Numbered from the stretch's first letter, positions 7,554 through 17,145 are shown. The stretch: DNA of 64,000 nt from Lentilactobacillus senioris DSM 24302 = JCM 17472 (GCF_001436555.1 NZ_AYZR01000009.1:124001-188000); one strand, 5' to 3'. Numbers and translations are program-made. The notes: generated from the letters alone by a model not told the origin.

Positions 7554-7984
7554 GAGCGAGCCTCAATTCCTTCTTTTGTTCGAATGTACTTATCAGCCAT
7601 CGCCAGTAGCTCCCGTAAATTATCATAGGTTAGCTGATGGCTGGCTTGTTCGTAGTCAAACCAAGCGTAGGAATGGATTTCTTCGTCTTGCTTCTTGATC
7701 ACAACCCCTTCAGGAACCCGACTAACAAAGAAATCGACTACCTTATGGTGACCGTTTTTCATGTCATATTCTACTCGTTCATGAAATCCATCATCGATTT
7801 CGGTATTTAGACTAGTTTCTTCAGCGATTTCTCTTACTGCCGTTTCTACCAAATTTTCATTAGCTTCCACGTGGCCTTTAGGAAGTCCCCAGAAATCATC
7901 AGTGGCGCTTTGCAGCAGCAAATATTCTAATTGCCCTTTATGGATTTGGTAAACAACAGCTCCACTTGCATATTCGGTTGTCAT
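7550..7984 (-). CDS. NUDIX hydrolase
   Basis: 144 residues. The NUDIX box runs from G37 to about L59 (G-x5-E-x7-REIAEET), with serine where the canonical motif has glycine near its end. The N-terminal ASGAVVYQI and WGLPKGHVE layout resembles the bis(5'-nucleosyl)-tetraphosphatase (Ap4A hydrolase) subgroup. Its role would be cleaning up dinucleoside polyphosphates or damaged nucleotides. It overlaps the antiporter gene upstream and the kinase-like gene downstream by four bases each. Confidence 0.85.
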   Translation of the reverse strand: MTTEYASGAVVYQIHKGQLEYLLLQSATDDFWGLPKGHVEANENLVETAVREIAEETSLNTEIDDGFHERVEYDMKNGHHKVVDFFVSRVPEGVVIKKQDEEIHSYAWFDYEQASHQLTYDNLRELLAMADKYIRTKEGIEARS

Positions 7985-9144
7985 GGTAGTTCATCCTCTC
8001 GTTTTTTAATTTGATTAATGGCCCATTTTAACATGAGCGGCGCTAAAATCGTGGTTAAAACAATGACGATAATTAGTTCTGAGTACAATTCCCGCTGTAA
8101 TAAATGTGCAGAAATTCCTAATTGAGCAATAATTAAAGCCATTTCGCCTCGTGAAATCATCCCAGTTCCAATTAGGCTAGCACTATGCCAGTTATCACCA
8201 GCTAGTTTGGCTCCAAGCGCCCCACCTAAGTACTTAGTTAAGAGAGCCGCTACCGTCATAATGACGATGAACCCGATGTGGCGACCAATACCGTCAAATT
8301 CCATCGCCATCCCAATGCTAACGAAAAAGATCGGAATAAAGAATGTGTTCCCCACCGGACCCACATTTTGGACTACTTCATGTTGGTACTTAGTCTGACC
8401 AACCGCTACTCCGGCAAAGAATGCTCCTACTACGGCACTTAATCCCACGGTGTCTGCTAACCAAGCCATTGCCAAACATAGAGATAACGAGGTAATGGCT
8501 ACTGCTCCTGGGACTGGAACCCGTTCAGCAAAATGCAGTAACCACGGCGCTAACCATTTGACTAAAACAACTACACCAACAAAATAAATTACTTGAATTA
8601 AGCTAGTAACTACTAAATTGGCGGATTCATTTCCAACACCGAAAGTACTGGTAAAAATGCTAACTAGAATAACGGCAATAATGTCGTCTACTACGGCCGC
8701 TCCTAAAATAGTGGCCCCTTCTTTAGTGCTTAAGTACTTAAATTCTCGTAACACCTCAACACTAATGGAAACCGAAGTAGCGGAAAAAATTACGCCCCAA
8801 AAAATCGAACGCTCAAATCCTTGGTGGTTTAACATCCCTAGGTAATAAAAAACCACCATCGGCAAAATCACTCCTAAGCCGGCCACCAATAGTGCCGGTC
8901 GGAAATATTTTTTTAGCTGGGTTAAGTCACTTTCAATTCCGGCCAAAAACATTAGGATAATTACCCCAATTTCTGATCCTGCCGTCATTAGCTCGCCATC
9001 ACTTATTAAGTGCAGCACACCAGGTCCTAAAATAACCCCAATTAGTAACTCACCAATCACCATTGGCATCTTAAATCGTTGACTAATCGCACCGGCCAAT
9101 AGCGTTGTAAATAAAATTAAAGCAATTTCTCCAATATAGTTCAA
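7981..9144 (-). CDS. Monovalent cation:proton antiporter, CPA2 family
   Basis: 387 residues with about 12 hydrophobic segments. The family's acidic pair lies in AAVVDDI (D153, D154) within a membrane helix. The N-terminal half carries the KMPMVIGELLIGVILGPG hairpin typical of CPA2/NapA-type exchangers. It would exchange Na+ or K+ for H+ at the membrane. It lacks a C-terminal RCK domain. It begins with TTG, with AAAGGGG eight bases upstream. It is the first gene of the operon with the NUDIX and GMK-like genes and is divergent from pepX. Confidence 0.88.
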   Translation of the reverse strand: MNYIGEIALILFTTLLAGAISQRFKMPMVIGELLIGVILGPGVLHLISDGELMTAGSEIGVIILMFLAGIESDLTQLKKYFRPALLVAGLGVILPMVVFYYLGMLNHQGFERSIFWGVIFSATSVSISVEVLREFKYLSTKEGATILGAAVVDDIIAVILVSIFTSTFGVGNESANLVVTSLIQVIYFVGVVVLVKWLAPWLLHFAERVPVPGAVAITSLSLCLAMAWLADTVGLSAVVGAFFAGVAVGQTKYQHEVVQNVGPVGNTFFIPIFFVSIGMAMEFDGIGRHIGFIVIMTVAALLTKYLGGALGAKLAGDNWHSASLIGTGMISRGEMALIIAQLGISAHLLQRELYSELIIVIVLTTILAPLMLKWAINQIKKREDELP

Positions 9145-9210
9145 AATGTGGGCCCCTTTCTTTGAAATTCAGTTAATTAAATTTTATCATGGTTTTAACC
9201 GGTAATCCAA

Positions 9211-9239
9211 TTCATACCGGATAAGTTCTGGAGTATAAT
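9211..9239 (+). promoter_or_regulatory. Promoter of pepX
   Basis: TTCATA at 9211-9216, a 17-base spacer and a perfect TATAAT at 9234-9239. Confidence 0.7.
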
Positions 9240-9283
9240 AAGATTATCAATTGATGCTTTTTAACACAGGAGGAACGCAACCG

Positions 9284-11719
9284 ATGAAGATTAACCAGTT
9301 TGCCATCATTGACACCGATCATGAACAGATTATCAAGGAATTAAAAATGATTCGCTTCTTATCACCTAGAGCCCTTAAAATGGCCGATCCAGTGATGTTA
9401 TGGCGAAACTTTTTGCTAAAGTTTTATATTGAGCACCAAGGTCGCGCCACTCGAATTGAAAAAGTAAAGGGCTTAATGGCTACCGATACCCAAGATGCTT
9501 ACGAATATACTACCAAGCACCGATCAGTATCTAAGCAAGCTTTTTATAACGTAGCTTTACAATTGCTAGGCTTTGAAGTTGACGAAGATTTTCATTTAAA
9601 TGCTCCCATTGCTGCTCTTGAAGAAATGGGCTTGCCAGTAGCACAAGTTGGCGATGAATTAAACGCCGACGACTTAATTGACGCTTGGTACCTACTGTTA
9701 AATACCCGTACTAAAAACGGCCAAAGTTTAATTGACTACCTAGCTAGTCAAGGTTACTATGCGCAATACTTTACCGATAACGTGTTACCCCAACCATTAT
9801 TTTTCAATGGTAAGGCCCAAGCTGTCTTTGACACTCGCCAATTAATCCACGATGTCGTTTACGTCGAAAGTGACTTAGATAGTGACCGGGACGGAAAACG
9901 GGATTTACTTAAGGTAGAAGTTTTACGGCCAGCAGAAACCGAACCTGATTTAGATAATAGTTTGACAGTTCCAGTAATTTACACCGCCAGTCCTTATAAC
10001 CAAGGTACTAACGACACTGCCGGCGAACAAATGATGCACCGGGTGAACCGGAGCTTAACTCCTAAACCAGCTTCTAAAATTACTAAAGAAGCCATCACCA
10101 CTTCATTTACTCTTCCTACTCCTCCCAAACCTAGAGAAGCCACAGGAACTACTTCCACTGCCGAAGAAACCTTTGCTCACACTTCTAGCTATACATTAAA
10201 CGACTACTTCTTAGCCCGTGGCTTTGCCGTCGTTTATGCAGCCGGGATCGGAACAAAAGGTTCAGATGGAATTCGAACTACTGGTTCTGAATTAGAAACC
10301 CTCTCTACCACAGCTATTATTGAATGGTTAACTGGCGATCGTCCAGCTTACACTAACAAAGTAGACGATATCCAAATTGATGCCTTCTGGTCTAATCACA
10401 ACGTGGCAATGACTGGGCGTTCTTACTTAGGAACCTTGGCTACCGCTGCTGCCACTACTGGTGTTAAGGGTCTCAAAACTGCGATCGTGGAAGCTGGTAT
10501 TTCTAACTGGTATGACTACTACCGTGAAAACGGCTTAGTAATCGCTCCGTTAGGCTTCCAAGGTGAAGATGCCGATGTCTTAGCAGAAGAAACTTTTAGT
10601 CGGCAAAAAATTGCTGGTAATTACCGTAAAGTACAAGGGGTTTGGGAAGACCAACTCGAACAAATTACCGATGGACAAGATCGTAGAACTGGTAACTACA
10701 ACACTTTCTGGGATCACCGCAATTACTTGAAGAACGTTAAAAACGTTAAGGCAGATATGTTTATCGTTCACGGTTTAAACGACTGGAACGTTAAAACTAG
10801 CCACGCCTTTAATCTCTGGAATGCCCTAAAAGACACTAAGGTTACCCAAAAACTAATCTTGCATCAGGGTAAACATATCTACATCAACAATTTCCGTTCG
10901 TTGGATTTCAACGAAATGATGAACCTCTGGCTGTCTAACAAGCTCTACGAAATCAATAACGGAGCTAACGAAGTTCTACCAGATACGTTAGTTCAAGATA
11001 ACGTCTCACCTGATACCTGGACCGAAGAAAATGATTGGGGTGGAGATCCAGAAATTCACCACACTCACTTAAACGACGGTACTTGGGGTCAAGCCGCCAT
11101 TGACGTAGAATCTTACAGTGATTACCTTAACAAAACCGAATTTGAATTATATTCTAACGATATTAAACAATGGGAAAAGGATATGATGGCTAACGAATCT
11201 CCACTGGAAAACAATCGGATTCGCTTGCTCACCCAACAAATTACCCAAGCCCACTACCTCGATGGTCAACCTAGTGTCGACCTTAAGATTAGTTCTAACG
11301 CTGAAGTTGGTATGGTCAGTGTTGCCTTGGTTGATTACGCGGAAGCTAAACGTTTAACCGAAGATCCCGTAGTCTTAAAAGCCAACGGTATCGATACTGG
11401 ATTCAGATGGCGCTTTGATGATTTAAAGGAATTCCAATTAGATTCTCACGTCACTCCTTATAAAGTAATTTCTATTGGTCACATGAATTTACAAAACCGA
11501 ACCAATGCTTACCAAAACGATGAACTTAAGCCTAATAAGTTCTATTCCGTTCATCTAAATCTCCAACCTAGCTTCTATCACTTACCTGCTGGGCATCGCT
11601 TAGGTTTAGTTATTTTTGGAACGGATATGGCTACCAGCATTCGCGGTAACCAAGATATCGAATACAAAGTTGACTTAACTAAGTCTCAACTAAATCTTCC
11701 TGTAAAAAAACACGTCTAA
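9284..11719 (+). CDS. pepX: Xaa-Pro dipeptidyl-peptidase PepX
   Basis: 811 residues from the ATG at 9284 (MKINQFAII), with AGGAGGAACGCAACCG in front. The longer frame at 9251 starts upstream of that ribosome site. This cytoplasmic serine peptidase (family S15) releases X-Pro dipeptides from peptides. The catalytic serine is S380 in GRSYLG, the acid D500 in HGLNDWNV and the histidine H531 in GKHIY. Their spacing matches known PepX enzymes. The N-terminal helical domain, alpha/beta-hydrolase core and C-terminal jelly-roll (PSFYHLPAGHRLGLVIFG) are all present. It works with the prolyl aminopeptidase gene that follows. Confidence 0.97.
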   Translation: MKINQFAIIDTDHEQIIKELKMIRFLSPRALKMADPVMLWRNFLLKFYIEHQGRATRIEKVKGLMATDTQDAYEYTTKHRSVSKQAFYNVALQLLGFEVDEDFHLNAPIAALEEMGLPVAQVGDELNADDLIDAWYLLLNTRTKNGQSLIDYLASQGYYAQYFTDNVLPQPLFFNGKAQAVFDTRQLIHDVVYVESDLDSDRDGKRDLLKVEVLRPAETEPDLDNSLTVPVIYTASPYNQGTNDTAGEQMMHRVNRSLTPKPASKITKEAITTSFTLPTPPKPREATGTTSTAEETFAHTSSYTLNDYFLARGFAVVYAAGIGTKGSDGIRTTGSELETLSTTAIIEWLTGDRPAYTNKVDDIQIDAFWSNHNVAMTGRSYLGTLATAAATTGVKGLKTAIVEAGISNWYDYYRENGLVIAPLGFQGEDADVLAEETFSRQKIAGNYRKVQGVWEDQLEQITDGQDRRTGNYNTFWDHRNYLKNVKNVKADMFIVHGLNDWNVKTSHAFNLWNALKDTKVTQKLILHQGKHIYINNFRSLDFNEMMNLWLSNKLYEINNGANEVLPDTLVQDNVSPDTWTEENDWGGDPEIHHTHLNDGTWGQAAIDVESYSDYLNKTEFELYSNDIKQWEKDMMANESPLENNRIRLLTQQITQAHYLDGQPSVDLKISSNAEVGMVSVALVDYAEAKRLTEDPVVLKANGIDTGFRWRFDDLKEFQLDSHVTPYKVISIGHMNLQNRTNAYQNDELKPNKFYSVHLNLQPSFYHLPAGHRLGLVIFGTDMATSIRGNQDIEYKVDLTKSQLNLPVKKHV

Positions 11720-11779
11720 CCATTTATCCTTAAATCGTGGTATTATGGAAATTAAAATTGTGAAGGGAGCATCTCGTAT

Positions 11780-12691
11780 ATGAAACAAGGTACTAAAATT
11801 ATCACCCTAGATAACGGTTATCATCTCTGGACCAACACACAAGGAACTGGTGAGATTCACTTACTAGCTATGCACGGTGGCCCTGGTGGAACCCATGAAT
11901 ACTGGGAAGATACTGCTAAGCAACTTGCAAAACAAGGTTTAAATGTCCAAGTGCACATGTACGACCAACTTGGTTCATGGTACTCAGACAGTCCTGACTT
12001 TAGCGATCCTAAGGTTGCTAATGATATTTTAAATTACGATTACTTCCTTGACGAAGTCGAAGAAGTCCGTCAAAAATTAGGTATTGATCAATTTTATTTG
12101 ATTGGCCAATCATGGGGTGGCGCTTTAGTTCAAATGTATGCTGCTAAATACGGCGATCATTTGAAAGGGGCAATTATTTCTTCAATGGTTGATCGAATCG
12201 ACGATTACACTGAAAATCTTAACAAGGTTCGTGAAGAAGCCCTCACCCCAGAACAATTAGCTTACATGAAAGAATGCGAAGCTAAAAATGATTACGATAA
12301 CGAAAAATACCAAGCTTGCGTTGATATTTTAAACAAAGGTTACATCGACCGGAAACAACCAGCTGCCATTTCTCATTTGGTTGACACTATGAACACCGAT
12401 GTTTACGGTGCCTTCCAAGGTGACAACGAATTTGTTGTGACTGGTAAGTTGAAGGACTGGAACTTTACTGATCGTTTGAAGGATATCAAAGTTCCTACTT
12501 TGGTTACCTTTGGAGAACACGAAACCATGCCAATTGCCACTGGTAAGCGGATGGCTGAAATGATTCCTAATGCCAAGTTTGTTTCCACTCCAAATGGTGG
12601 TCACCACCACATGATCGATAACGCTCCAGTTTATTACGATCATCTTGCTACTTTTATTAAAGAAGTAGAAGCGGGAACGTTTAATAAATAA
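11780..12691 (+). CDS. pepI: Proline iminopeptidase (prolyl aminopeptidase)
   Basis: 303 residues, an alpha/beta-hydrolase of family S33. The oxyanion segment MHGGPGG is near 31-37. The nucleophile is S111 in GQSWGG. The catalytic histidine probably lies in the GGHHHMIDN cluster near 273. It removes N-terminal proline from small peptides and complements PepX. The start has AAGGGAG upstream. It lies 60 bases after pepX, and no terminator separates them, so co-transcription is likely. A terminator follows. Lactobacillar orthologues are called PepI or PIP. Confidence 0.92.
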   Translation: MKQGTKIITLDNGYHLWTNTQGTGEIHLLAMHGGPGGTHEYWEDTAKQLAKQGLNVQVHMYDQLGSWYSDSPDFSDPKVANDILNYDYFLDEVEEVRQKLGIDQFYLIGQSWGGALVQMYAAKYGDHLKGAIISSMVDRIDDYTENLNKVREEALTPEQLAYMKECEAKNDYDNEKYQACVDILNKGYIDRKQPAAISHLVDTMNTDVYGAFQGDNEFVVTGKLKDWNFTDRLKDIKVPTLVTFGEHETMPIATGKRMAEMIPNAKFVSTPNGGHHHMIDNAPVYYDHLATFIKEVEAGTFNK

Positions 12692-12730
12692 GTGTGACAG
12701 GCTTCGGGAACTAACGAAGTTTAACCTAAA

Positions 12731-12775
12731 AAGCCGTGATAGTTCGATCGTTTAGATCGCTATTACGGTTTTTTA
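12731..12775 (+). terminator. Terminator after the prolyl aminopeptidase gene
   Basis: Outer arms CCGTGATAG (12734-12742) and CTATTACGG (12760-12768) pair with one wobble, the inner CGATC/GATCG arms extend the hairpin, and TTTTTT follows. Confidence 0.8.
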
Positions 12776-12846
12776 GTTAAAGTATAGTTAGTTGAAGTGC
12801 GGAACACGTTAAGTGTGAGCTGGATTCGATAAATTCACAGCATACT

Positions 12847-12880
12847 AAAAAGAGATAGCTTTCTAGCTATCTCTTTTTTT
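12847..12880. terminator. Terminator of asnA
   Basis: A 10-bp perfect stem AGAGATAGCT / AGCTATCTCT around TTCT, with an A-run on one side and a T-run on the other. It serves asnA on the minus strand and could also stop plus-strand read-through. Confidence 0.85.
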
Positions 12881-13886
12881 AGAGTAAATGAATTCCTGCT
12901 GCTTCACATTCATCAATCATTGCTTGGGGCCAAATACTAGCTTGCACTTCACCTACGTGCGCTTTACCTAGCAAGAGCATGCACACCCGAGACTGGCCAA
13001 TGCCGCCACCAATTGTGTACGGTAATTTGCCGTTCAACAAAGCTTGATGAAACGGAAATTGAATTCGATCTTCAGCATCGTAGAGCTTCAATTGTTTTAA
13101 TAAAGTCTCTTCATCCACTCGAACTCCCATACTAGAGATTTCAATGGCCCGTTGTAATGGTTCATACCAGAATAAAATATCCCCGTTTAACTCCCAGTTA
13201 TCATAATCTGGAGCTCGAAAATCATGCTTTTCACCAGATTTAAGGTAGCCACCAATTTGCATCAGAAAAACTGCACCTAACTCTTTGGTAATGGCATTTT
13301 CACGCTCTTTCGGGGTTTTATCTGGCCAACGGTCTTCCAATTCTTGCGTGGTAACAAAATGAATTTGATCTGGTAAGTGATGAACTGCGGCTGGATATTG
13401 ACTAGCTACTTCGCTTTCTACGTGTTTCATTACCTGAAAAATTTGTTCGACCGTTGCACGTAAGGTTTGCTCGTTAAGCTCATCTTTGGCAATTACCTTT
13501 TCCCAGTCCCACTGATCAACATAGATGGAGTGGAAGTTATCTAAATCTTCGTCTTTCCGAATTGCATTCATGTTAGTGTATAAACCTTCGTGCATTCCAA
13601 ATCCAAATCTGGCTAAAGCCATGCGTTTCCACTTGGCTAGGGAATGAACAATTTCAATTCGATGACCAGGCAACCCCACCATTGTGAAGTTAACCGGTGT
13701 TTCAGTACCGCTTAAATTATCGTTTAATCCAGTATCATGATCAACAAACATTGGTGCAGATAATCTGGATAAATTTAATTGCTTGCCAAATTCATTTTGA
13801 AATGTGTCGCGGATGAAGCGAATCGCCTCTTGGGTTTCACGTGGAGAAAGTTTAGCATCATAATCGGTGGGAATAACTACTGGCAT
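12879..13886 (-). CDS. asnA: Aspartate--ammonia ligase (asparagine synthetase A)
   Basis: 335 residues from the ATG at 13886 ([19 protein letters not shown]), preceded by AAAGGATC. The longer frame runs back through the T-box terminator and is rejected. It is a class-II-synthetase-like enzyme making asparagine from aspartate, ammonia and ATP. Recognisable are the SAPMFV segment, the [11 protein letters not shown] helix, [12 protein letters not shown] and the C-terminal [19 protein letters not shown] motif. Its length matches bacterial AsnA. Expression is controlled by the upstream T-box with an asparagine specifier. Confidence 0.96.
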   Translation of the reverse strand: MPVVIPTDYDAKLSPRETQEAIRFIRDTFQNEFGKQLNLSRLSAPMFVDHDTGLNDNLSGTETPVNFTMVGLPGHRIEIVHSLAKWKRMALARFGFGMHEGLYTNMNAIRKDEDLDNFHSIYVDQWDWEKVIAKDELNEQTLRATVEQIFQVMKHVESEVASQYPAAVHHLPDQIHFVTTQELEDRWPDKTPKERENAITKELGAVFLMQIGGYLKSGEKHDFRAPDYDNWELNGDILFWYEPLQRAIEISSMGVRVDEETLLKQLKLYDAEDRIQFPFHQALLNGKLPYTIGGGIGQSRVCMLLLGKAHVGEVQASIWPQAMIDECEAAGIHLL

Positions 13887-13919
13887 AATATCAGATCCTT
13901 TTTTTAAATTTACAAAATA

Positions 13920-14178
13920 AAAAAGCCCCTCATCCCTTCTGACAAGGGACGAAAGACTTTTCGCGGTACCACCCAAGTTTCTTGCATACACAAGACACTC
14001 TAATACGTACTAACATACGCTCCGGTAGTAACGTTCCGACGACGTCAACACCTACTTTGCATTCGCATTTCAGTATGAAACTTAGAGAGTGTTATTCGAT
14101 TAAGCCGCAACTAAATGGGTTTTCACTAGTTCCCATCTCACTGATAGTGCCTGCCTAATGTACTTGTCTCTCATACGT
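13920..14178 (-). promoter_or_regulatory. T-box riboswitch (tRNA-Asn) controlling asnA
   Basis: The conserved T-box GGTGGTACCGCG lies at 13973-13962 on the minus strand. It is followed by a 15-bp terminator stem with wobble pairs (arms in 13920-13961) and a T-run. The base helix of stem I pairs GAGAG (14172-14168) with CTCTC (14089-14085). An AGTA S-turn lies on the 5' side and the codon AAC (14093-14091) on the 3' side, flanked by A, which is the expected specifier position. AAC reads asparagine, which fits the regulated gene. Uncharged tRNA-Asn would open the terminator. The rest of the 13887-14388 gap (14179-14388) holds only probable promoters. Confidence 0.93.
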
Positions 14179-14388
14179 TTTTATTTTGTTGAATATTATC
14201 TTATCATATTCCCATTTCATTGCAACCATTAAATTATAACTAATCTCATTTTATGATCGTTTCACTAATCAAGAGCCCTTTCCCTCTTACTAGTCGACAT
14301 TCATTTAGTTGAGCGTTTTATCCTACATTACTTTTAATTTGTTCTATACTTAGTTTAGTAGCATTATTTGTTTTAGGGGGAATTACAT

Positions 14389-15150
14389 ATGGAAAAAGCT
14401 GATTATCAAACTAGTTGGCTCAAATTATTTACTGTTTTCATTATCTTTATTGGTACTGTAGTAATTATTAGTCCATTATTTCCTAAAAATTGGGGCGTTA
14501 TAGGGGACTTAATTGCTCAAGAAATTGTAGTTGTTACTTTAACATTAATCATTAATCATCTGTGGGTTCAACAACCTCTTCACATTAAATCAGATGTTTC
14601 TGGTAAAAGCATTATCGCAGTAAGTATCATACCGCTAATTTTTATACTTGAAGCAATTCTCATAACTTTTAAGAATAATAATATTATTAATTTTAAAAGT
14701 GCAATTATTGTTGGGATTTGTGCTGGAATTACGGAAGAATTAATTTTTAGAGGAATTTTATTACCAGGATCATTAACCCATTTTAATGGTCATCGGGGAA
14801 TCTGGTATGCCGTTTTAATTTCTAGCGTTGCCTTCGGGATGGCTCATATGGTTAATCTTGCTGATCAACCACTTGAAGCAACTTTATTGCAAGGATCAAA
14901 CGCTTTTGCCGTTGGGTTAGTTTTAGCTGCCCTTTATCTACGAACTCGCAGTTTAATTTTACCAATGATACTTCATGGTACCAACGACTATATTTCCACT
15001 ATTGCTTCTCACGGTCACTTAGCAATGCATAACGAATCAGTTGCCCCATTTATCATTCTTTGGATTTTATACATCGTTATTACCATTTTCTTGCTTCGTA
15101 AAAGTAAAACTGAAGATGCTTACAAAATTACCCAAAAAAATTTATTTTAA
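14389..15150 (+). CDS. CPBP-family intramembrane metalloprotease
   Basis: 253 residues with about seven to eight membrane segments. The family motifs are EELIFRG in GITEELIFRGILLPG (near 118-132), the conserved FGMAH near 153-157 and the C-terminal HGTND (near 197-201). Relatives include CAAX prenyl proteases and bacteriocin self-immunity proteins, and the substrate here is unknown. GGGGG precedes the ATG. The gene and its small follower are visibly AT-richer than their neighbours, which may point to transfer. An isolated TATACT at 14345-14350 may be its -10 box. Confidence 0.85.
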   Translation: MEKADYQTSWLKLFTVFIIFIGTVVIISPLFPKNWGVIGDLIAQEIVVVTLTLIINHLWVQQPLHIKSDVSGKSIIAVSIIPLIFILEAILITFKNNNIINFKSAIIVGICAGITEELIFRGILLPGSLTHFNGHRGIWYAVLISSVAFGMAHMVNLADQPLEATLLQGSNAFAVGLVLAALYLRTRSLILPMILHGTNDYISTIASHGHLAMHNESVAPFIILWILYIVITIFLLRKSKTEDAYKITQKNLF

Positions 15151-15216
15151 TTTTACCCCAGATTTTTAAAAATAAACCGGTTATACTAGGGACAATTAAA
15201 TATTGGAGGCGGTAAC

Positions 15217-15423
15217 ATGAAAAAAAGAAACTTAACTTCCGACCAAAAACAAATGTTGGCCCCATTTGTAGCTTTTGAACTCACTGCTCTTTTCATAGCT
15301 TGGGCTGATATTATTAAGGCCCCTTCGTTTCGTCGAGGCAACCGAACTACCTGGTTACTTATTAGTTTAATTCAACCAATTGGTCCATGGTTGTACTTAA
15401 AATTTGGCAAGGCCAAAGCATAA
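15217..15423 (+). CDS. Small PLDc_N-like membrane protein
   Basis: 68 residues, start with TTGGAGG upstream. Two hydrophobic segments (LAPFVAFELTALFIAWADI and WLLISLIQPIGPWLYLKFG) enclose a short basic loop. This two-helix hairpin with IQPIGPWLYLKFGK resembles the phospholipase-D N-terminal (PLDc_N) domain, which also occurs alone in small proteins. Function unknown. A TATACT box at 15182-15187 suggests its own promoter, and a strong terminator follows. Confidence 0.65.
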   Translation: MKKRNLTSDQKQMLAPFVAFELTALFIAWADIIKAPSFRRGNRTTWLLISLIQPIGPWLYLKFGKAKA

Positions 15424-15424
15424 T

Positions 15425-15455
15425 AAAAAGACTTGGAATTTTTCCAAGTCTTTTT
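15425..15455. terminator. Bidirectional terminator
   Basis: A 14-bp perfect stem AAAAAGACTTGGAA and its complement, loop TTT, with T-runs on both strands. It lies between convergent genes. Confidence 0.9.
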
Positions 15456-15457
15456 AT

Positions 15458-17008
15458 TTACTCTGATTTTTTCAAGCTTAATTTTTCGACGTTTAAAATC
15501 TTATCTACAACTCCCTCGTAGAAGCCACTTTCATGACTAACCACGATCAGATTACCTTCAAATCGTTGCAAGGCCCGCTTCAAAGCTTCTTTGGTTTCTT
15601 CATCCAAATGGTTCGTTGGTTCATCCATGATCAAGAAGTTACTAGGCGTAAATTCCATCATTGCCAACTTCACCTTGGTTTGTTCACCACCAGATAGTTG
15701 ACCGATTGGTTTCATCGCATTTTCAGAATCCAACCCACACTGAGCCAACTTTGTCCGAATCGCCCGTTGTTGTAGCTTAGGAAAAGCATCAGCAATAATT
15801 GCCATGGGCGTCATAGCATCATTTTCCCAATCCAATTCTTGACTGAAGTAGTTGATTACCGCAGAAGGTGAAAATTCAGCACTCCCACCCTTAGATGGTA
15901 ATTTACCCAGGATGGTTTTAATCAATGTTGATTTACCAACTCCGTTAAAACCAGCAAACGCTACTTTTTCACCTAATGACATCGAAATCGTCACTGGTGC
16001 TAGCAACGGCTTATTATAACCAACCGACAATTCCTCTACCGTCAAGGCATTATGCGAGCCGGTATCTGCATAAGGAAAGTTAAATGAAGCCTGAATGTTA
16101 GTCGAAGGTGGATCAACCCGTTCCATTCTCGCCAGCTTCTTTTCCCGTGATTTAGCCATCGTGGATTTAGAACCGGCTTTATTTTTCCGAATGAAACGTT
16201 CTGCCTTTTCAATTTCAACCTGTTGCTTGTCGAATTGACGTTGTTGGAATTCTTCACGTTCTGCTCGTTGCCGCATAGCTTGTTTAAAACTCCCCCGGTA
16301 TTTGGTAATCTTGCCAAACGCCACGTTAATGATACAGTTGGTAATTTGTTCTAGGAAGTCATAATCATGAGAAACCACCATAACGGCACCTTGAAAACTA
16401 TTAAGATAATCAATTAACCACTCGATTTGAGCGGTATCTAAATAGTTTGTTGGTTCATCAAGTAAAATAACGTCCGGACTGGCCAAGATCATTTTCGCTA
16501 AAATGATCTTAGACCGTTGCCCCCCAGACATCTCACCGACCAGTTGATCTCGGCCGATACTATCTAATCCTAACCCGGTAATGGTCTGTTCGATTTCAGT
16601 GTCAATTTCATAAAAGCCGTGGGCGTCCAAATATTCTTGAGTTTGCCCCGCACGATCCAGATATTTTTCTTCACCTGTTTCGGCGTATTGATTATATAGT
16701 TCAGTTAATTGTTCATTTCGTTCAAATAAATCTGCATAAGCCGTTTGCAAAAATTGAGTCAAAGTTAAATCTTCTTCAATATCGGCATACTGATCCAAAT
16801 AACCAATTTTAATGTTTTTCTGCCAGTTGATCTGGCCCTTAAGTGGCAATTCGCTTCCGGTAATTATCTTAATCAACGTGGATTTACCAACTCCGTTTTG
16901 GCCCACAATTCCCATGTGGTCGCCAGCTTCTAGTTGAAATTCTGCGTCAGCATACAGATCCTTTTCTGCAAAGCTCATCGTTAAGTCTGATACTGTTAAT
17001 AATGGCAC
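15458..17008 (-). CDS. ABC-F family ATPase (YkpA/YbiT-like)
   Basis: 516 residues with two ABC domains and no membrane segments. The first Walker A is GQNGVGKST with signature MSGGQRSK and Walker B VILLDEPTNYLD. The second is GFNGVGKST, LSGGEQTK and FLIMDEPTNHLD. The inter-domain linker contains a charged helical pair (near 240-300). ABC-F proteins bind the ribosomal E site and adjust translation, and some protect against antibiotics. This one resembles the housekeeping YkpA/YbiT group rather than a resistance protein. The start is a GTG with GAGGG upstream. Confidence 0.88.
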   Translation of the reverse strand: MPLLTVSDLTMSFAEKDLYADAEFQLEAGDHMGIVGQNGVGKSTLIKIITGSELPLKGQINWQKNIKIGYLDQYADIEEDLTLTQFLQTAYADLFERNEQLTELYNQYAETGEEKYLDRAGQTQEYLDAHGFYEIDTEIEQTITGLGLDSIGRDQLVGEMSGGQRSKIILAKMILASPDVILLDEPTNYLDTAQIEWLIDYLNSFQGAVMVVSHDYDFLEQITNCIINVAFGKITKYRGSFKQAMRQRAEREEFQQRQFDKQQVEIEKAERFIRKNKAGSKSTMAKSREKKLARMERVDPPSTNIQASFNFPYADTGSHNALTVEELSVGYNKPLLAPVTISMSLGEKVAFAGFNGVGKSTLIKTILGKLPSKGGSAEFSPSAVINYFSQELDWENDAMTPMAIIADAFPKLQQRAIRTKLAQCGLDSENAMKPIGQLSGGEQTKVKLAMMEFTPSNFLIMDEPTNHLDEETKEALKRALQRFEGNLIVVSHESGFYEGVVDKILNVEKLSLKKSE

Positions 17009-17084
17009 TTTTTATCCCTCTCTATTCGTAAACATACATGTAAGCACGCTACACTGTTTTCAACGCCACGTCAAGTTAGAACCA

Positions 17085-17114
17085 TTCACAAACCTTTCCC
17101 AAAGAGTATATAAT
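17085..17114 (+). promoter_or_regulatory. Promoter of the VOC-CPBP pair
   Basis: TTCACA (17085-17090), an 18-base spacer and a perfect TATAAT (17109-17114). Confidence 0.7.
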
Positions 17115-17145
17115 GGAGTTTATTAAGCAAAAAGGATGAATTAAT

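Noticed and set aside
13887-13991. N-terminal extension of AsnA
   Set aside because: It would translate through the T-box terminator. The ATG at 13886 matches the normal AsnA N-terminus.
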